NCBI RefSeq assembly: GCF_014836935.1
Contig: NZ_JACSPW010000010.1
Location: 80,620-144,619 of the forward strand
Length of the DNA: 64,000 bases
DNA from: Solibacillus merdavium
GTDB taxonomy: Bacteria > Bacillota > Bacilli > Bacillales_A > Planococcaceae
Direction: 5' to 3'
Position 1 is the stretch's first letter, and each line of letters opens with the position of its first letter. The position numbers and the translations under genes were made by a program. This document shows positions 34,470 through 42,800 of this stretch, piece by piece. Under the pieces are notes generated by a model. It did no database searches. It saw only the letters and a program-made list of their open reading frames with translations, and was not told where the DNA came from.

Positions 34470-35990
34470 TTAAGATTTAGCTACTTCTTTTTTCATTGTT
34501 TTATTTTTAGCAAGGTTTACGTGCCAAGAAAGAGCTTCCTCTAAAATGTGAGGAGTTTGCGCGCCGCCTGTAGCTTCGTAAGCGCGGTTGTAGTAATCCC
34601 ATAATTGATCTTTGAAATCTGGGTGTGCACAGTTTTCGATGATTAACTTAACACGCTCTTGTGGAGCAAGTCCGCGTAAGTCCGCGATACCTTGTTCAGT
34701 TACGATTACGTCTACATCATGCTCAGTGTGGTCTACGTGAGAAACCATCGGTACGATTGAAGAAATCGCGCCGCCTTTTGCATATGATTTCGTTACGAAG
34801 ATACCAAGACGAGCGTTACGTGCGAAGTCACCAGAACCGCCGATACCATTCATCATTTTTGTACCTGAAACGTGTGTAGAGTTTACGTTACCATAGATGT
34901 CCAACTCAAGAGCAGTGTTGATTGAGATTAAGCCCAAACGACGGATAAGCTCTGGGTGGTTAGAAATTTCCTGTGGACGTAAGCAAATTTTATCAGCATA
35001 CTTTTCTAAGTTGCCGTATACTTTTTTCTGTAATTCTTCAGTAAGTGTAATTGATGTTGCAGCTGCAAAGCGAACTTTACCAGCGTCAATTAAGTTGAAT
35101 ACAGCGTCTTGTAATACTTCAGAAGCTACTACTAAGTTTTCGAATTCTGAATCAGCAAAACCGTCAAGTACAGCATTAGCTACAGAACCTACACCAGATT
35201 GTAATGGCATTAATTCATTTGTTAAACGACCAGCTTTGATTTCATCGCGGAAGAAGTCTAATAAGATGTTTGCCATGTTTTGAGTTTCCTCATCTGGAGG
35301 AACGATTAATGAAGGAGCGTCTGGCTCTTCAGAAATAACGATTGCTTGAATTTTGTCTAAATCTACGCGAATACCAATTTCACCAATACGTTGCTCAGCA
35401 TTTGTCATTGGAATAGCATCACGCTTACCTTGTTCACCTGGAACGTAAATATCGTGAATACCGATTAATGCTTCTGGATGTGAGATATTTAATTCGATAA
35501 TAATGTTCTCAGCATACTCAGCAAAAATTGGCGAGTTACCTACAGAGTTTGATGGAATAATTAATCCATCTTCTGTAATAGCTACAGCTTCTAAAATTAA
35601 GTGCTTGATAGGGCCGATAATTCCTTGGCGCACTAACTCAGCATTATGAGAAAGGTGAGCGTCTACATAAGAAATTTCGCCTTTGTTAATTAAACCGCGC
35701 ATTACTGCATCTCCCTGGAAAGGACCGCGTTTGTTAATAACACCAGCAGCAGCTAAATGGTTATCAACTTCAGGACCTAATGAAGCCCCTGTATATACAT
35801 CAATTTTAATTTTTTCATTTTTAGCGCGCTCAACTAAAGCCATTGGTACTACTTTAGCATCCCCTGCACGTGTGAATCCGGACATCCCTACTACTGTACC
35901 GTTTTCGATTAAAGCAGCTGCTTGTTCAGCTGTTACAATTTTATCTGCTAACCCTTTTAAACCTAAACGTTTCTCAACTCGTGGATCCAT
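34470..35990 (-). CDS. Acetyl-CoA hydrolase / succinyl-CoA:acetate CoA-transferase family enzyme
   Basis: 506-residue class I CoA-transferase. GMSGFTRAGDAKVVPMAL starts the first domain (family oxyanion/CoA region), VASEVLQD near residue 290 carries the catalytic Glu that forms the glutamyl-CoA thioester, and GIGGSGDFARNA plus VTEQGIADLRGL are second-domain signatures. These enzymes move CoA between succinate, acetate or propionate. GGGGAGG lies before ATG 35990. A cre-like site (36136-36149) lies upstream, and a LytTR regulator gene follows upstream on the same strand. Confidence 0.9.
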   Translation of the reverse strand: MDPRVEKRLGLKGLADKIVTAEQAAALIENGTVVGMSGFTRAGDAKVVPMALVERAKNEKIKIDVYTGASLGPEVDNHLAAAGVINKRGPFQGDAVMRGLINKGEISYVDAHLSHNAELVRQGIIGPIKHLILEAVAITEDGLIIPSNSVGNSPIFAEYAENIIIELNISHPEALIGIHDIYVPGEQGKRDAIPMTNAEQRIGEIGIRVDLDKIQAIVISEEPDAPSLIVPPDEETQNMANILLDFFRDEIKAGRLTNELMPLQSGVGSVANAVLDGFADSEFENLVVASEVLQDAVFNLIDAGKVRFAAATSITLTEELQKKVYGNLEKYADKICLRPQEISNHPELIRRLGLISINTALELDIYGNVNSTHVSGTKMMNGIGGSGDFARNARLGIFVTKSYAKGGAISSIVPMVSHVDHTEHDVDVIVTEQGIADLRGLAPQERVKLIIENCAHPDFKDQLWDYYNRAYEATGGAQTPHILEEALSWHVNLAKNKTMKKEVAKS

Positions 35991-36135
35991 TTAAAAATCC
36001 TCCCCTAAAAAAGTTTTTTAATCGTTTGATTAATCAGAAAATAATATTAGAATTTTCTGTTTTTTTAACCAGGTACTAAACTGGCATTTACGTTAATAAT
36101 ATCACCAAATTGTCACAATAACTTCACACATAGCA

Positions 36136-36149
36136 TAAAAGCGCTTAAA
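36136..36149. promoter_or_regulatory. Candidate cre (CcpA) site
   Basis: TAAAAGCGCTTAAA is a perfect palindrome and matches the cre pattern TGWAARCGYTWNCW at 12 of 14 positions, about 150 bases upstream of the CoA-transferase start. CoA-transferases for acetate are often under CcpA control; position is rather far. Confidence 0.35.
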
Positions 36150-36282
36150 AGACGATTATTCGAGAACTATAAAGTTTAAAGTAGATAAATTCGCTTTTAA
36201 GGTTAATTTATTTGTGTTGGTAATGAGCAGATTTTTACAATTAATATAAAAAAGTGCTTGAAAAGGGGAAAGCAATCAGTTT

Positions 36283-36321
36283 AAAAAAAGATAAAAGCGA
36301 CTTGTTATAAACAAGTCGCTT
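36283..36321 (-). terminator. Terminator of the LytTR regulator gene
   Basis: On the minus strand AAGCGACTTGTT pairs with AACAAGTCGCTT, followed by a T-rich run. Confidence 0.85.
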
Positions 36322-36333
36322 AGTAAATTTCGT

Positions 36334-36984
36334 TTAGAATCCTAAAGAGCGGCGGAAGTAGCTGGCATAGCGTTGGCTAACGGGAATGCGTGTGCCGTCT
36401 TTCATAATTAATAAGAAAGTAGAATGTGAATCGGGTTGGATTTCTTCAATATAATCGATGTTCACGATATATGAACGGTGGCATCGAATAAATGAATCAG
36501 GTGCCAAGAACAGCTCCAAGTCACTTAGATTCAAACGGTGGTAGCCTTCGCGTTGCATCGTTTTAACAAAAGTTTTACGTAATTGAGTTTCCAAATAGAT
36601 AACCTGATTATGTTTAATTGGGTACCAACAATCATCAATTTTCACTGTAATATAATTTGTTAAGAACGGTGAGGGCTTTTGAGGGAAAATGGCCGTAATG
36701 GCACCTTTTGTTTCACCTTCTTCGATGAGGGGAATGCTCATTCCGTAATAAGGAACCCCGAATACATCCGATTCAATGTAAGAATTAATCTTCTGACCAT
36801 ACGTTAATGCTTTGTAAGCTGCTGAACCTTCTTTAATTGGGTCACCTGGCTTAATTTTTAAATCTACTTTTTTGCTTGGTTGGTAGTAAATGTACTCATT
36901 CGTATCTGAAATAGCAATGGAAGTATTTTCAGGGAAAAATTCTTTAATGACTTCCATAATTTCTTCTATTTGTTTTGGTTCCAC
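36334..36984 (-). CDS. LytTR-family regulator with N-terminal PAS/Cache-like sensor
   Basis: 216-residue one-component regulator. The C-terminal LytTR DNA-binding domain (about 115-216) has VIYLETQLRKTFV, FIRCHRSYIVN and IPVSQRYASYFR. Instead of a phospho-receiver, the N-terminus (1-110) looks like a PAS/Cache sensor: ISDTNEYIYYQPSKK, GDPIKEGSAAYKAL, and VPYYGMSIPL. The ligand is unknown. GTG 36984 is chosen because AGAGGTG lies 8 bases upstream; ATG 37017 has no SD. It is upstream of the CoA-transferase gene, which is a possible target. Confidence 0.75.
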   Translation of the reverse strand: MEPKQIEEIMEVIKEFFPENTSIAISDTNEYIYYQPSKKVDLKIKPGDPIKEGSAAYKALTYGQKINSYIESDVFGVPYYGMSIPLIEEGETKGAITAIFPQKPSPFLTNYITVKIDDCWYPIKHNQVIYLETQLRKTFVKTMQREGYHRLNLSDLELFLAPDSFIRCHRSYIVNIDYIEEIQPDSHSTFLLIMKDGTRIPVSQRYASYFRRSLGF

Positions 36985-37408
36985 TTTATAACACCTCTTT
37001 ATAAGCATTTTATACAATTATGAACTATTTTGCTACATATTAAAAGAGATTAAGGTTAAGAAGATTTTTTTTATAAATAATTAGTTTTTACATAAAAGTA
37101 AAGTGAATTTTATTGGAAATATTTATTGGCTAAATGTATTCCATTTATAATCTAAAAAAGGTTTGATTTACTAGTAATATAAATTCATTTACGGATACTA
37201 TTTCTAAAAAAGGGAAGTATCATAATCATTTAGAACTATACTGAATGTTAAAATTAGGTTGAAAGAAAAAGTTAGAATATGTTAATATTCACTATAGTTA
37301 CTAATAAATGCACAATTATATACGAAATATATTATAGTTAATTAAACTCTAATACGTATAAATAATTACTTCACATAATAATTTGTAAAATTTATTAAAG
37401 AAATTTTA

Positions 37409-37518
37409 GCAGATTGGATGGAGCGGTAGGCATCTCTATCTGCAATGTAAGGACAATATCACGTACTTTTTGTATTTGAGTTGTCTTTCTAAGTTAAGAA
37501 ACAGAATGTCTATTCTGA
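37409..37518 (+). ncRNA. Structured leader upstream of the AraC-type gene (candidate)
   Basis: Three stems precede the gene: GCAGAT..GATG pairs with CATC..ATCTGC (37409-37443), AAGGACAA pairs with TTGTCTTT (about 37448-37493), and CAGAAT-gtct-ATTCTG (37503-37518) directly before the SD. No T tract follows, so it looks like a translation-level or stability leader. I recognise no riboswitch class. The remaining 36985-37408 is AT-rich, with no coding frame. Confidence 0.35.
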
Positions 37519-37536
37519 AGAAAGATGGGGTAATTT

Positions 37537-38331
37537 ATGCAACTACATCAGTATTCGATTTCGGAAACAATTTCAAAGCGCTACTTTCAGGAGATTGACA
37601 ATATTAATCAATACGCAGGTATTGAGGATTTTTTTGTGTTGGAATCTCGATTAATTTTTGAAATTTATCATTTAGAAGCAACAAAGGCGAAAAAGACACT
37701 ACATGAAATAATAGACATTTTATCTGCACGCTTTGGAAAACAAGTGATAAAAGTAGTACGTTCATATTTTGTTACTTTATCTTCAATTGTGGCACGTAAG
37801 CTGTTGGACAACCAAGTTCCATCTAAAAAAGCATTTGCCTTTAACTTAGCATGTGCGGATATGGTAGAAAACAAAATGAAAGATGCCGAGTTTCTACAAT
37901 TTGCGGATGATTTAGTAGAATTTTATGTATACTTTATCGCTGATCGTAAACAGCCAACATTCCGTCACCAGACAGTAAACAAAGTGATTATGTACATAAA
38001 TGATGAGCTCGAAAATGATCTTACAGTTGAAAGTATTGCAGCAAACTTCCATATTAGTACGAGTCATCTATCTCGAATATTCCGTGAGCATGTTGGTATA
38101 ACATTGGTGGAATATTTAAATGTTCGTCGAGTAGAAGAATCTCAATATTATTTGCGCCATACAAATAAGAGCATTACATCAATTTCTGAACAATTCCATT
38201 TTTGTAATCAAAGCTACTTCACAAGAATATTTAAGAAATATACTGGTGTAACACCGAAACATTTCCGTGATGAGTTGCATCATGAATTTTTCCGCTTTGA
38301 AATGGCTGAAATCGTATATGAAAATGTATGA
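37537..38331 (+). CDS. AraC-family transcriptional regulator
   Basis: 264 residues. Residues 1-140 are a non-cupin, helical ligand- or partner-binding region that I do not recognise. The C-terminal pair of HTH motifs (about 155-255) is clear: LTVESIAANFHISTSHLSRIFREH and SITSISEQFHFCNQSYFTRIFK with VTPKHFRDE as the AraC signature end. The long, structured 5' leader (37409-37518) suggests post-transcriptional control. ATG 37537 has GATGGGG upstream. Target genes are unknown; nothing is divergent or adjacent on the same strand. Confidence 0.8.
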   Translation: MQLHQYSISETISKRYFQEIDNINQYAGIEDFFVLESRLIFEIYHLEATKAKKTLHEIIDILSARFGKQVIKVVRSYFVTLSSIVARKLLDNQVPSKKAFAFNLACADMVENKMKDAEFLQFADDLVEFYVYFIADRKQPTFRHQTVNKVIMYINDELENDLTVESIAANFHISTSHLSRIFREHVGITLVEYLNVRRVEESQYYLRHTNKSITSISEQFHFCNQSYFTRIFKKYTGVTPKHFRDELHHEFFRFEMAEIVYENV

Positions 38332-38515
38332 TGTTTTAAATTTACAACGTAAAATTATAATCAACTTATTCAAAAAATCATGTTTTTGACAGGAAGGTTT
38401 TAATAATAAATTTCAGAAAAAAAAGAAAAATATTTCAAAACTCTGCATGGTATATAGTGTTACATGTAGAGTTTTTCTTTTGTTAAAATGAAACAAATGA
38501 TTAAGATTTTCAAAA

Positions 38516-38550
38516 TTGATTCTCAATCAAACTAGTTTTATACTAACTAG
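38516..38550 (+). promoter_or_regulatory. Two adjacent palindromes upstream of the small membrane protein gene
   Basis: TTGATT-CTC-AATCAA (38516-38530) and CTAGTT-N7-AACTAG (38532-38550), one base apart, 65 bases before the gene. Likely protein-binding sites; regulator unknown. Confidence 0.4.
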
Positions 38551-38614
38551 AGATTAAAAAATAGGTTGCCTTAATTGAATAGTGAATTTGCAATCATAGT
38601 TTAAGGAGAGAAAC

Positions 38615-38869
38615 ATGAAAAAGTATGAAAAAGCAATATCGCTCGTATTAGTAGCAGGAGCAAGTTTATCTGCATTGTTTTTTATAGTAAAACAAAATAT
38701 GGAAGCAGCGATTTTATCAATGACAATTATGTTTACGTTTACGAATTTTTTCCGTGCAAGGACATTTAAAGAAAAAGGTCATGAAAAAGAAGCAAAATGG
38801 ATGCGTAATATGTCTACTTTGTTTGCGGTTTTAACGATTGTCGTATTATTAGTAATTCTCAACGGATAA
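38615..38869 (+). CDS. Small membrane protein of unknown function (84 residues)
   Basis: Three hydrophobic segments, about residues 8-25, 30-46 and 66-83, separated by a basic loop (RARTFKEKGHEKEAKWMR). No known motif; I do not recognise the family. ATG 38615 has AAGGAGAG upstream. It ends 25 bases before the M15 peptidase gene, so the two are probably cotranscribed. A role near the cell wall is possible from that partner but is only inference. Confidence 0.7.
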   Translation: MKKYEKAISLVLVAGASLSALFFIVKQNMEAAILSMTIMFTFTNFFRARTFKEKGHEKEAKWMRNMSTLFAVLTIVVLLVILNG

Positions 38870-38894
38870 CATTAGAAGAAGAAGGCGAACTTTA

Positions 38895-39779
38895 ATGAAC
38901 CAAAAAGCAAAAAGAAAGAGCCCTATCGTATTGATTTTTTCCATATCCATCATATTATTGATTGCGATTTTAGGCACTATTTATTATAAATATAATACCG
39001 CTCAGTCAAGCACGCTCGAGGAACCTGTCGTCCCATCGGAGCAGGAGGAAAAAACTGAACCAGATAACACATCTAATCCTTCACAACTGGAAGGTAACGA
39101 TAACTCTGGTATAAAGCCACAGGAGGAAAAACCTCTTTCTTTGCCAGGTGAGCAAAAAGAAGAACCGAATGGAGATAAGTCGGAAACACCTTCAACAGAC
39201 ACTAAAGAAGAAGTAATACTTGAAAATGGCTATATTGTAGGACAAGAACCTGCAACAGACCCTACTTATGTAAAAGGGGTTTTAATAGTAAATAAAAAAA
39301 TACCTCTTCCAGCATCATATAATAAAGGTGAGGATTCCAAGGCGCGCTCAGCATTTGACAAAATGGCTGAAGCTGCTAAGGGAGAAGGAATAGAGCTAGT
39401 TGCATTTAGTGGCTTCCGTTCTTATGAGTACCAAAAGACATTATATGATCGTTATGTAAAAAGAGACGGTAAAGATGCTGCTGACCGATACAGTGCAAGA
39501 CCGGGGTATTCCGAACACCAAACAGGCTTAGCCTTTGATATTGGCGAAAAGGGTCAAGAGGATTTATGGTTGACGAATGCTTTCGGTGAAACAAAAGCAG
39601 GGCAATGGTTAGCTCAAAATTCTCATAAATTCGGATTTATATTGCGTTACCCTAAAGGTAAGGAGCAAATTACCGGCTTTATGCATGAATCTTGGCATTT
39701 CCGTTATTTAGAGGGCGATTTAGCAACAAAGGTTTATGAAGCAGGAGTTACATTGGAAGAATATTTAGGGATAAATTAA
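38895..39779 (+). CDS. M15-family D-alanyl-D-alanine carboxypeptidase (VanY/DdcY-type)
   Basis: 294-residue zinc peptidase acting on peptidoglycan stem peptides. A membrane anchor (about 12-30) is followed by a Pro/Glu/Ser-rich linker (35-100), then the VanY domain. SGFRSYEYQKTLYDRYV and GYSEHQTGLAFDIG (zinc-binding His and Asp) and HESWHFRYLE (catalytic Glu and zinc His) are all intact. The enzyme is therefore active outside the membrane. The SD (GAAGAAGG) lies before ATG 38895. It shares a bidirectional terminator with cls. Confidence 0.9.
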   Translation: MNQKAKRKSPIVLIFSISIILLIAILGTIYYKYNTAQSSTLEEPVVPSEQEEKTEPDNTSNPSQLEGNDNSGIKPQEEKPLSLPGEQKEEPNGDKSETPSTDTKEEVILENGYIVGQEPATDPTYVKGVLIVNKKIPLPASYNKGEDSKARSAFDKMAEAAKGEGIELVAFSGFRSYEYQKTLYDRYVKRDGKDAADRYSARPGYSEHQTGLAFDIGEKGQEDLWLTNAFGETKAGQWLAQNSHKFGFILRYPKGKEQITGFMHESWHFRYLEGDLATKVYEAGVTLEEYLGIN

Positions 39780-39819
39780 AAAAATGGGGTGTGCTGTTCA
39801 TAAGCACATCCCATTTTTT
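39778..39819. terminator. Bidirectional terminator between the peptidase gene and cls
   Basis: AAAAATGGGgTGTGCT pairs with AGCACAtCCCATTTTT; A and T tracts serve both strands. Confidence 0.9.
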
Positions 39820-41284
39820 ATAAGATTGGTGATAACAACCGTGATATCGATTCTCTGAATTTAGTGTAGTTCGACCGGTTTTTATAAAGCTCCAATGTAA
39901 GCTCGGAGCAATCCATTATGTCACTTTCAAATATTTCTGCAAGGCTGTGGGCCAATGCGCGGTCATAGATAAGTGCGTTAACTTCAAAGTTTAAACTAAA
40001 ACTTCGTACATCAATATTGGCTGTTCCGACAGAAGCAATCTCATCATCAACGACAATCGTTTTGGCATGAATAAAGCCTTTTTCATAATGATATACTTTG
40101 GCGCCTGCTTCAACAAGTGGGCCTACATATGAATAAGTTGCCCAGTAGACAAACATGTGGTCCGGCTTATTTGGAATCATGATGCGTACATCAATACCTG
40201 AGAGAGCTGCGATACGGATGGCATCAAAAAATGATTCATCTGGAATGAAATACGGGGACTGTATGTACACGTATTTTTTTGCATTTGCTATTAAATGCAA
40301 GTAATTATTTTTGATTACTTCCCATTCTGTATCAGGTCCGCTTGAAATAATTTGAAGGGCGGCCGTTCCTTTTTGCGGAATAATGGGAAAATAACGCTCT
40401 GCATAGATAAGATCTTTTTTGGCACTCGCCTGATTCCAATCCAAAATGAACCGTGTCTGTAATGGATGGACAGCACTTCCTTCAATACGCAGATGGGTAT
40501 CCCGCCAGTATCCGAATCGATCGGATAGCCCTAAATATTCGTCCCCTACGTTAAACCCACCTATATAGCCAATTCGACCATCTATAACAGCGATTTTACG
40601 ATGATTTCGGAAGTTTAATCGAGGATTAATTAAAGGGAGGATAGATGGGAAAAACACTTCTACTTCCCCGCCAGCTTCAATCAGCTCTTTAAAATGACGT
40701 TTGCGAGTGCCACGGGAGCCCATCTCATCAAATAGAACCCGTACCTGTACACCTTGCTTTGCCTTTTTTATTAACGCATTTATAATTCTTTGCCCTAAAT
40801 TATCCAATTTAAAAATATAATATTGAATGTGGATATGATTTTTTGCGTGGTTTATATCACTGATAAGTGACTCGAACTTGTCACTGCCATCTTCGAAAAT
40901 CTTAATATCATTATCTTGGGTTAAAACGGCATTACTTGTTTTTAAATTCATATACATAAGGCGGGTATAATTTCTTATATGTTCTGTGCGCAGCTCCAAC
41001 TCATTATTTTCTATTGTTTCAATTTGATAATAGATTAGTTGTTCAATTCCAATATCTTTTCTTCCATCCCACCGGAATAAGTGCTTTTTCCTCAATTGTC
41101 TTCCCAATAATAAATAGAGAAAAAATCCAACAAACGGGAGGAAAAAAAGAACAAGTAACCATGCCCAAGTGGATGAAGGCTTTTTGCGCTCTAGAAAGAT
41201 AACGGTTAAAGCAAAAATAATATTTAAAAACATTATAATAGGAAATAAAAAATAGCCTTGAATAATAGCGTTCAAAAAGTTCAC
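39818..41284 (-). CDS. cls: Cardiolipin synthase
   Basis: Phospholipase-D superfamily membrane enzyme, 488 residues, that condenses two phosphatidylglycerols. Two N-terminal membrane segments (about 8-28 and 40-60) are followed by HKD motif 1 (NHRKIAVIDGRIGYIGG, near residue 222) and motif 2 (HAKTIVVDDEIASVGT, near residue 400), both complete. Length is typical of ClsA-type bacterial enzymes. Two starts are possible: GTG 41284, with AAGGA 6 bases upstream, and TTG 41275, with AGTAGGTG 6 bases upstream; the former is used. Confidence 0.95.
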   Translation of the reverse strand: MNFLNAIIQGYFLFPIIMFLNIIFALTVIFLERKKPSSTWAWLLVLFFLPFVGFFLYLLLGRQLRKKHLFRWDGRKDIGIEQLIYYQIETIENNELELRTEHIRNYTRLMYMNLKTSNAVLTQDNDIKIFEDGSDKFESLISDINHAKNHIHIQYYIFKLDNLGQRIINALIKKAKQGVQVRVLFDEMGSRGTRKRHFKELIEAGGEVEVFFPSILPLINPRLNFRNHRKIAVIDGRIGYIGGFNVGDEYLGLSDRFGYWRDTHLRIEGSAVHPLQTRFILDWNQASAKKDLIYAERYFPIIPQKGTAALQIISSGPDTEWEVIKNNYLHLIANAKKYVYIQSPYFIPDESFFDAIRIAALSGIDVRIMIPNKPDHMFVYWATYSYVGPLVEAGAKVYHYEKGFIHAKTIVVDDEIASVGTANIDVRSFSLNFEVNALIYDRALAHSLAEIFESDIMDCSELTLELYKNRSNYTKFRESISRLLSPIL

Positions 41285-41321
41285 CTACTTTCCTTCTCTC
41301 CTTCATTATATCGTATGAAGG

Positions 41322-41370
41322 CTAAACAAAAAAAGAAACACTCGACAATTCTATAAGAGCGAGTGTATCT
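41322..41370 (-). terminator. Terminator of the YwqG-like gene
   Basis: On the minus strand ACACTCG pairs with CGAGTGT, followed by TTTCTTTTTTT. Confidence 0.85.
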
Positions 41371-41378
41371 TAATTTTC

Positions 41379-42179
41379 TTAATATTCCTCCACATGGAAG
41401 TATATATCCGAGAAATCACATTGCGCTAATTTTTCCGAGTTGATAAAGAAGCTAATAATCCCGCTATCTCCCCACATTATATTTTGTTCATCGTTAGAAA
41501 CGATTTGTAGCAATAATGTATCATAATGCTGCAAATACATAGAGGTTTTTCGGAAATCCTGGTGAATAAAATAAGGGTAGCCTCCGATTTTATGTTCAGC
41601 TGCTAAATAACTTTCTAAATAAACATCTTCGAATGAACGGTCATCCAATGTAATAGATGCATTCATCATTTCAGGGTTGAAATAATTATGTAGCCGATAA
41701 TCCATGGCTGATACGGGTTCAAACTGAGTAGTAGGGAGAAGCTTCATTTCATGTTGAATTGGAAAATTATTTAAGTCTACGTATTCTAAATAGGTGAAAT
41801 CATGAATAAATTGATTATAGTGCCCAATATCAGGGATATATTGAACTTTAAAATGACAATAATCCGAATGGAATTTTACTTTCTCATAACATTGTTGAGC
41901 AATATAAAATTGTAAAATACCATCCTTAGGAAATGGGTGACCTAGCTTTATTTCCGAGAAATTTAGTTGTGCCAAAAAAAGCATATATCGATTCTGTCTA
42001 TCTTTTGGATGCTCCATTTCATGTGTTAAAAACGGTAGCCCTGCAAATTTACTCTCATGTAAAAACGCCGGCTGCATTACTGGTTTTAATATGGCTACCT
42101 GTTCAGCAGAGTGACTTAAACTCGTATGGAAATTAATTAACTCCTTAGGGATAAATATATTCTTATCTAAATGTGCCAT
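41379..42179 (-). CDS. YwqG-family protein (DUF1963)
   Basis: 266-residue cytosolic protein. GLPFLTHEMEHP, LAQLNFSEI and GILQFYIA are DUF1963/YwqG core motifs (proline-turn and LxQlnf strands), and IMWGDSGIISFFI near the C-terminus is the conserved MWGDSG-type segment. The biochemical function of the family is unknown; some members occur as immunity or effector-linked proteins, but no effector gene is adjacent. AAAGGAGGG precedes ATG 42179. Confidence 0.82.
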   Translation of the reverse strand: MAHLDKNIFIPKELINFHTSLSHSAEQVAILKPVMQPAFLHESKFAGLPFLTHEMEHPKDRQNRYMLFLAQLNFSEIKLGHPFPKDGILQFYIAQQCYEKVKFHSDYCHFKVQYIPDIGHYNQFIHDFTYLEYVDLNNFPIQHEMKLLPTTQFEPVSAMDYRLHNYFNPEMMNASITLDDRSFEDVYLESYLAAEHKIGGYPYFIHQDFRKTSMYLQHYDTLLLQIVSNDEQNIMWGDSGIISFFINSEKLAQCDFSDIYFHVEEY

Positions 42180-42495
42180 TTGATGTCCCTCCTTTTGAAG
42201 TAATTCTATTCGAAATAGTCAATATTACTCCAAAATTGTTCGTGATAATAACACTATTTCCACTTGTAAAATTTGCTAAACATGCCTAAAATTTAAATAC
42301 AATTTGTTTTTAATATGTATATAATAAACATTTGTTAAAAATAAATAAATTCCCTTGTAAACGAGTAAATTTTCACAAAAAATCAGTTAAGGGGGTTTAT
42401 TTAATTTGCGAAAAGGTTAAGTTTAACTATATTTAACTTTTGTAACGAAACTGAAAAATAAAAATAAGCTTTTCCATGATACCATAGAGAAGTAG

Positions 42496-42508
42496 AAGGT
42501 CTGACCTT
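42496..42508. repeat. 13-bp perfect palindrome AAGGTC-T-GACCTT
   Basis: A 6-1-6 inverted repeat, 71 bases upstream of the 45-residue ORF. It could be an operator. The rest of the 42180-42578 gap is AT-rich, with a weak AAAGgTTAA/TTAACTTTT hairpin near 42413-42446 and no other coding frame with an SD. Confidence 0.4.
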
Positions 42509-42578
42509 TGAAAATTGAAACTTTTAAAACATAAAATCGTTATATATATTAGAATAGGAAAGTTTGAGGTGTAATCAA

Positions 42579-42716
42579 ATGGCGAAAGAGATTGATTTAA
42601 AGCGTATTGTTACAAACTTATCAAAAATAGGTGTTACGGCGACAGTTACGAAATCTCGTCTTGAGCTTTTAAAAGTTTTAACACCACCAACACAAACTCC
42701 ACAACCACAAAATTAA
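42579..42716 (+). CDS. 45-residue small protein, unknown
   Basis: ATG 42579 with GAGGTG 8 bases upstream opens a 45-codon frame ending in TAA. The product is a basic helical N-terminus (MAKEIDLKRIVTNLSK), a middle GVTATVTKSRLELLKVL, and a Pro/Gln-rich tail (TPPTQTPQPQN). There is no hydrophobic membrane segment. The strong SD, clean codon use and an immediate strong terminator two bases after the stop make it a real small gene. I do not recognise its family. Confidence 0.65.
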   Translation: MAKEIDLKRIVTNLSKIGVTATVTKSRLELLKVLTPPTQTPQPQN

Positions 42717-42717
42717 A

Positions 42718-42763
42718 GAAATTCAGGTAGGATGAAAGTTATCTTCATCCTACCTGAATTTCT
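42718..42763. terminator. Strong bidirectional terminator after the 45-residue ORF
   Basis: GAAATTCAGGTAGGATGAA pairs perfectly with TTCATCCTACCTGAATTTC. On the minus strand it is followed by a T-rich run, so it also ends rodA transcripts. A second hairpin AGGACCC/GGGTCCT follows at 42773-42794. Confidence 0.9.
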
Positions 42764-42800
42764 AAGTAGTAGAGGACCCTTTAAAACGGGTCCTTTCATT

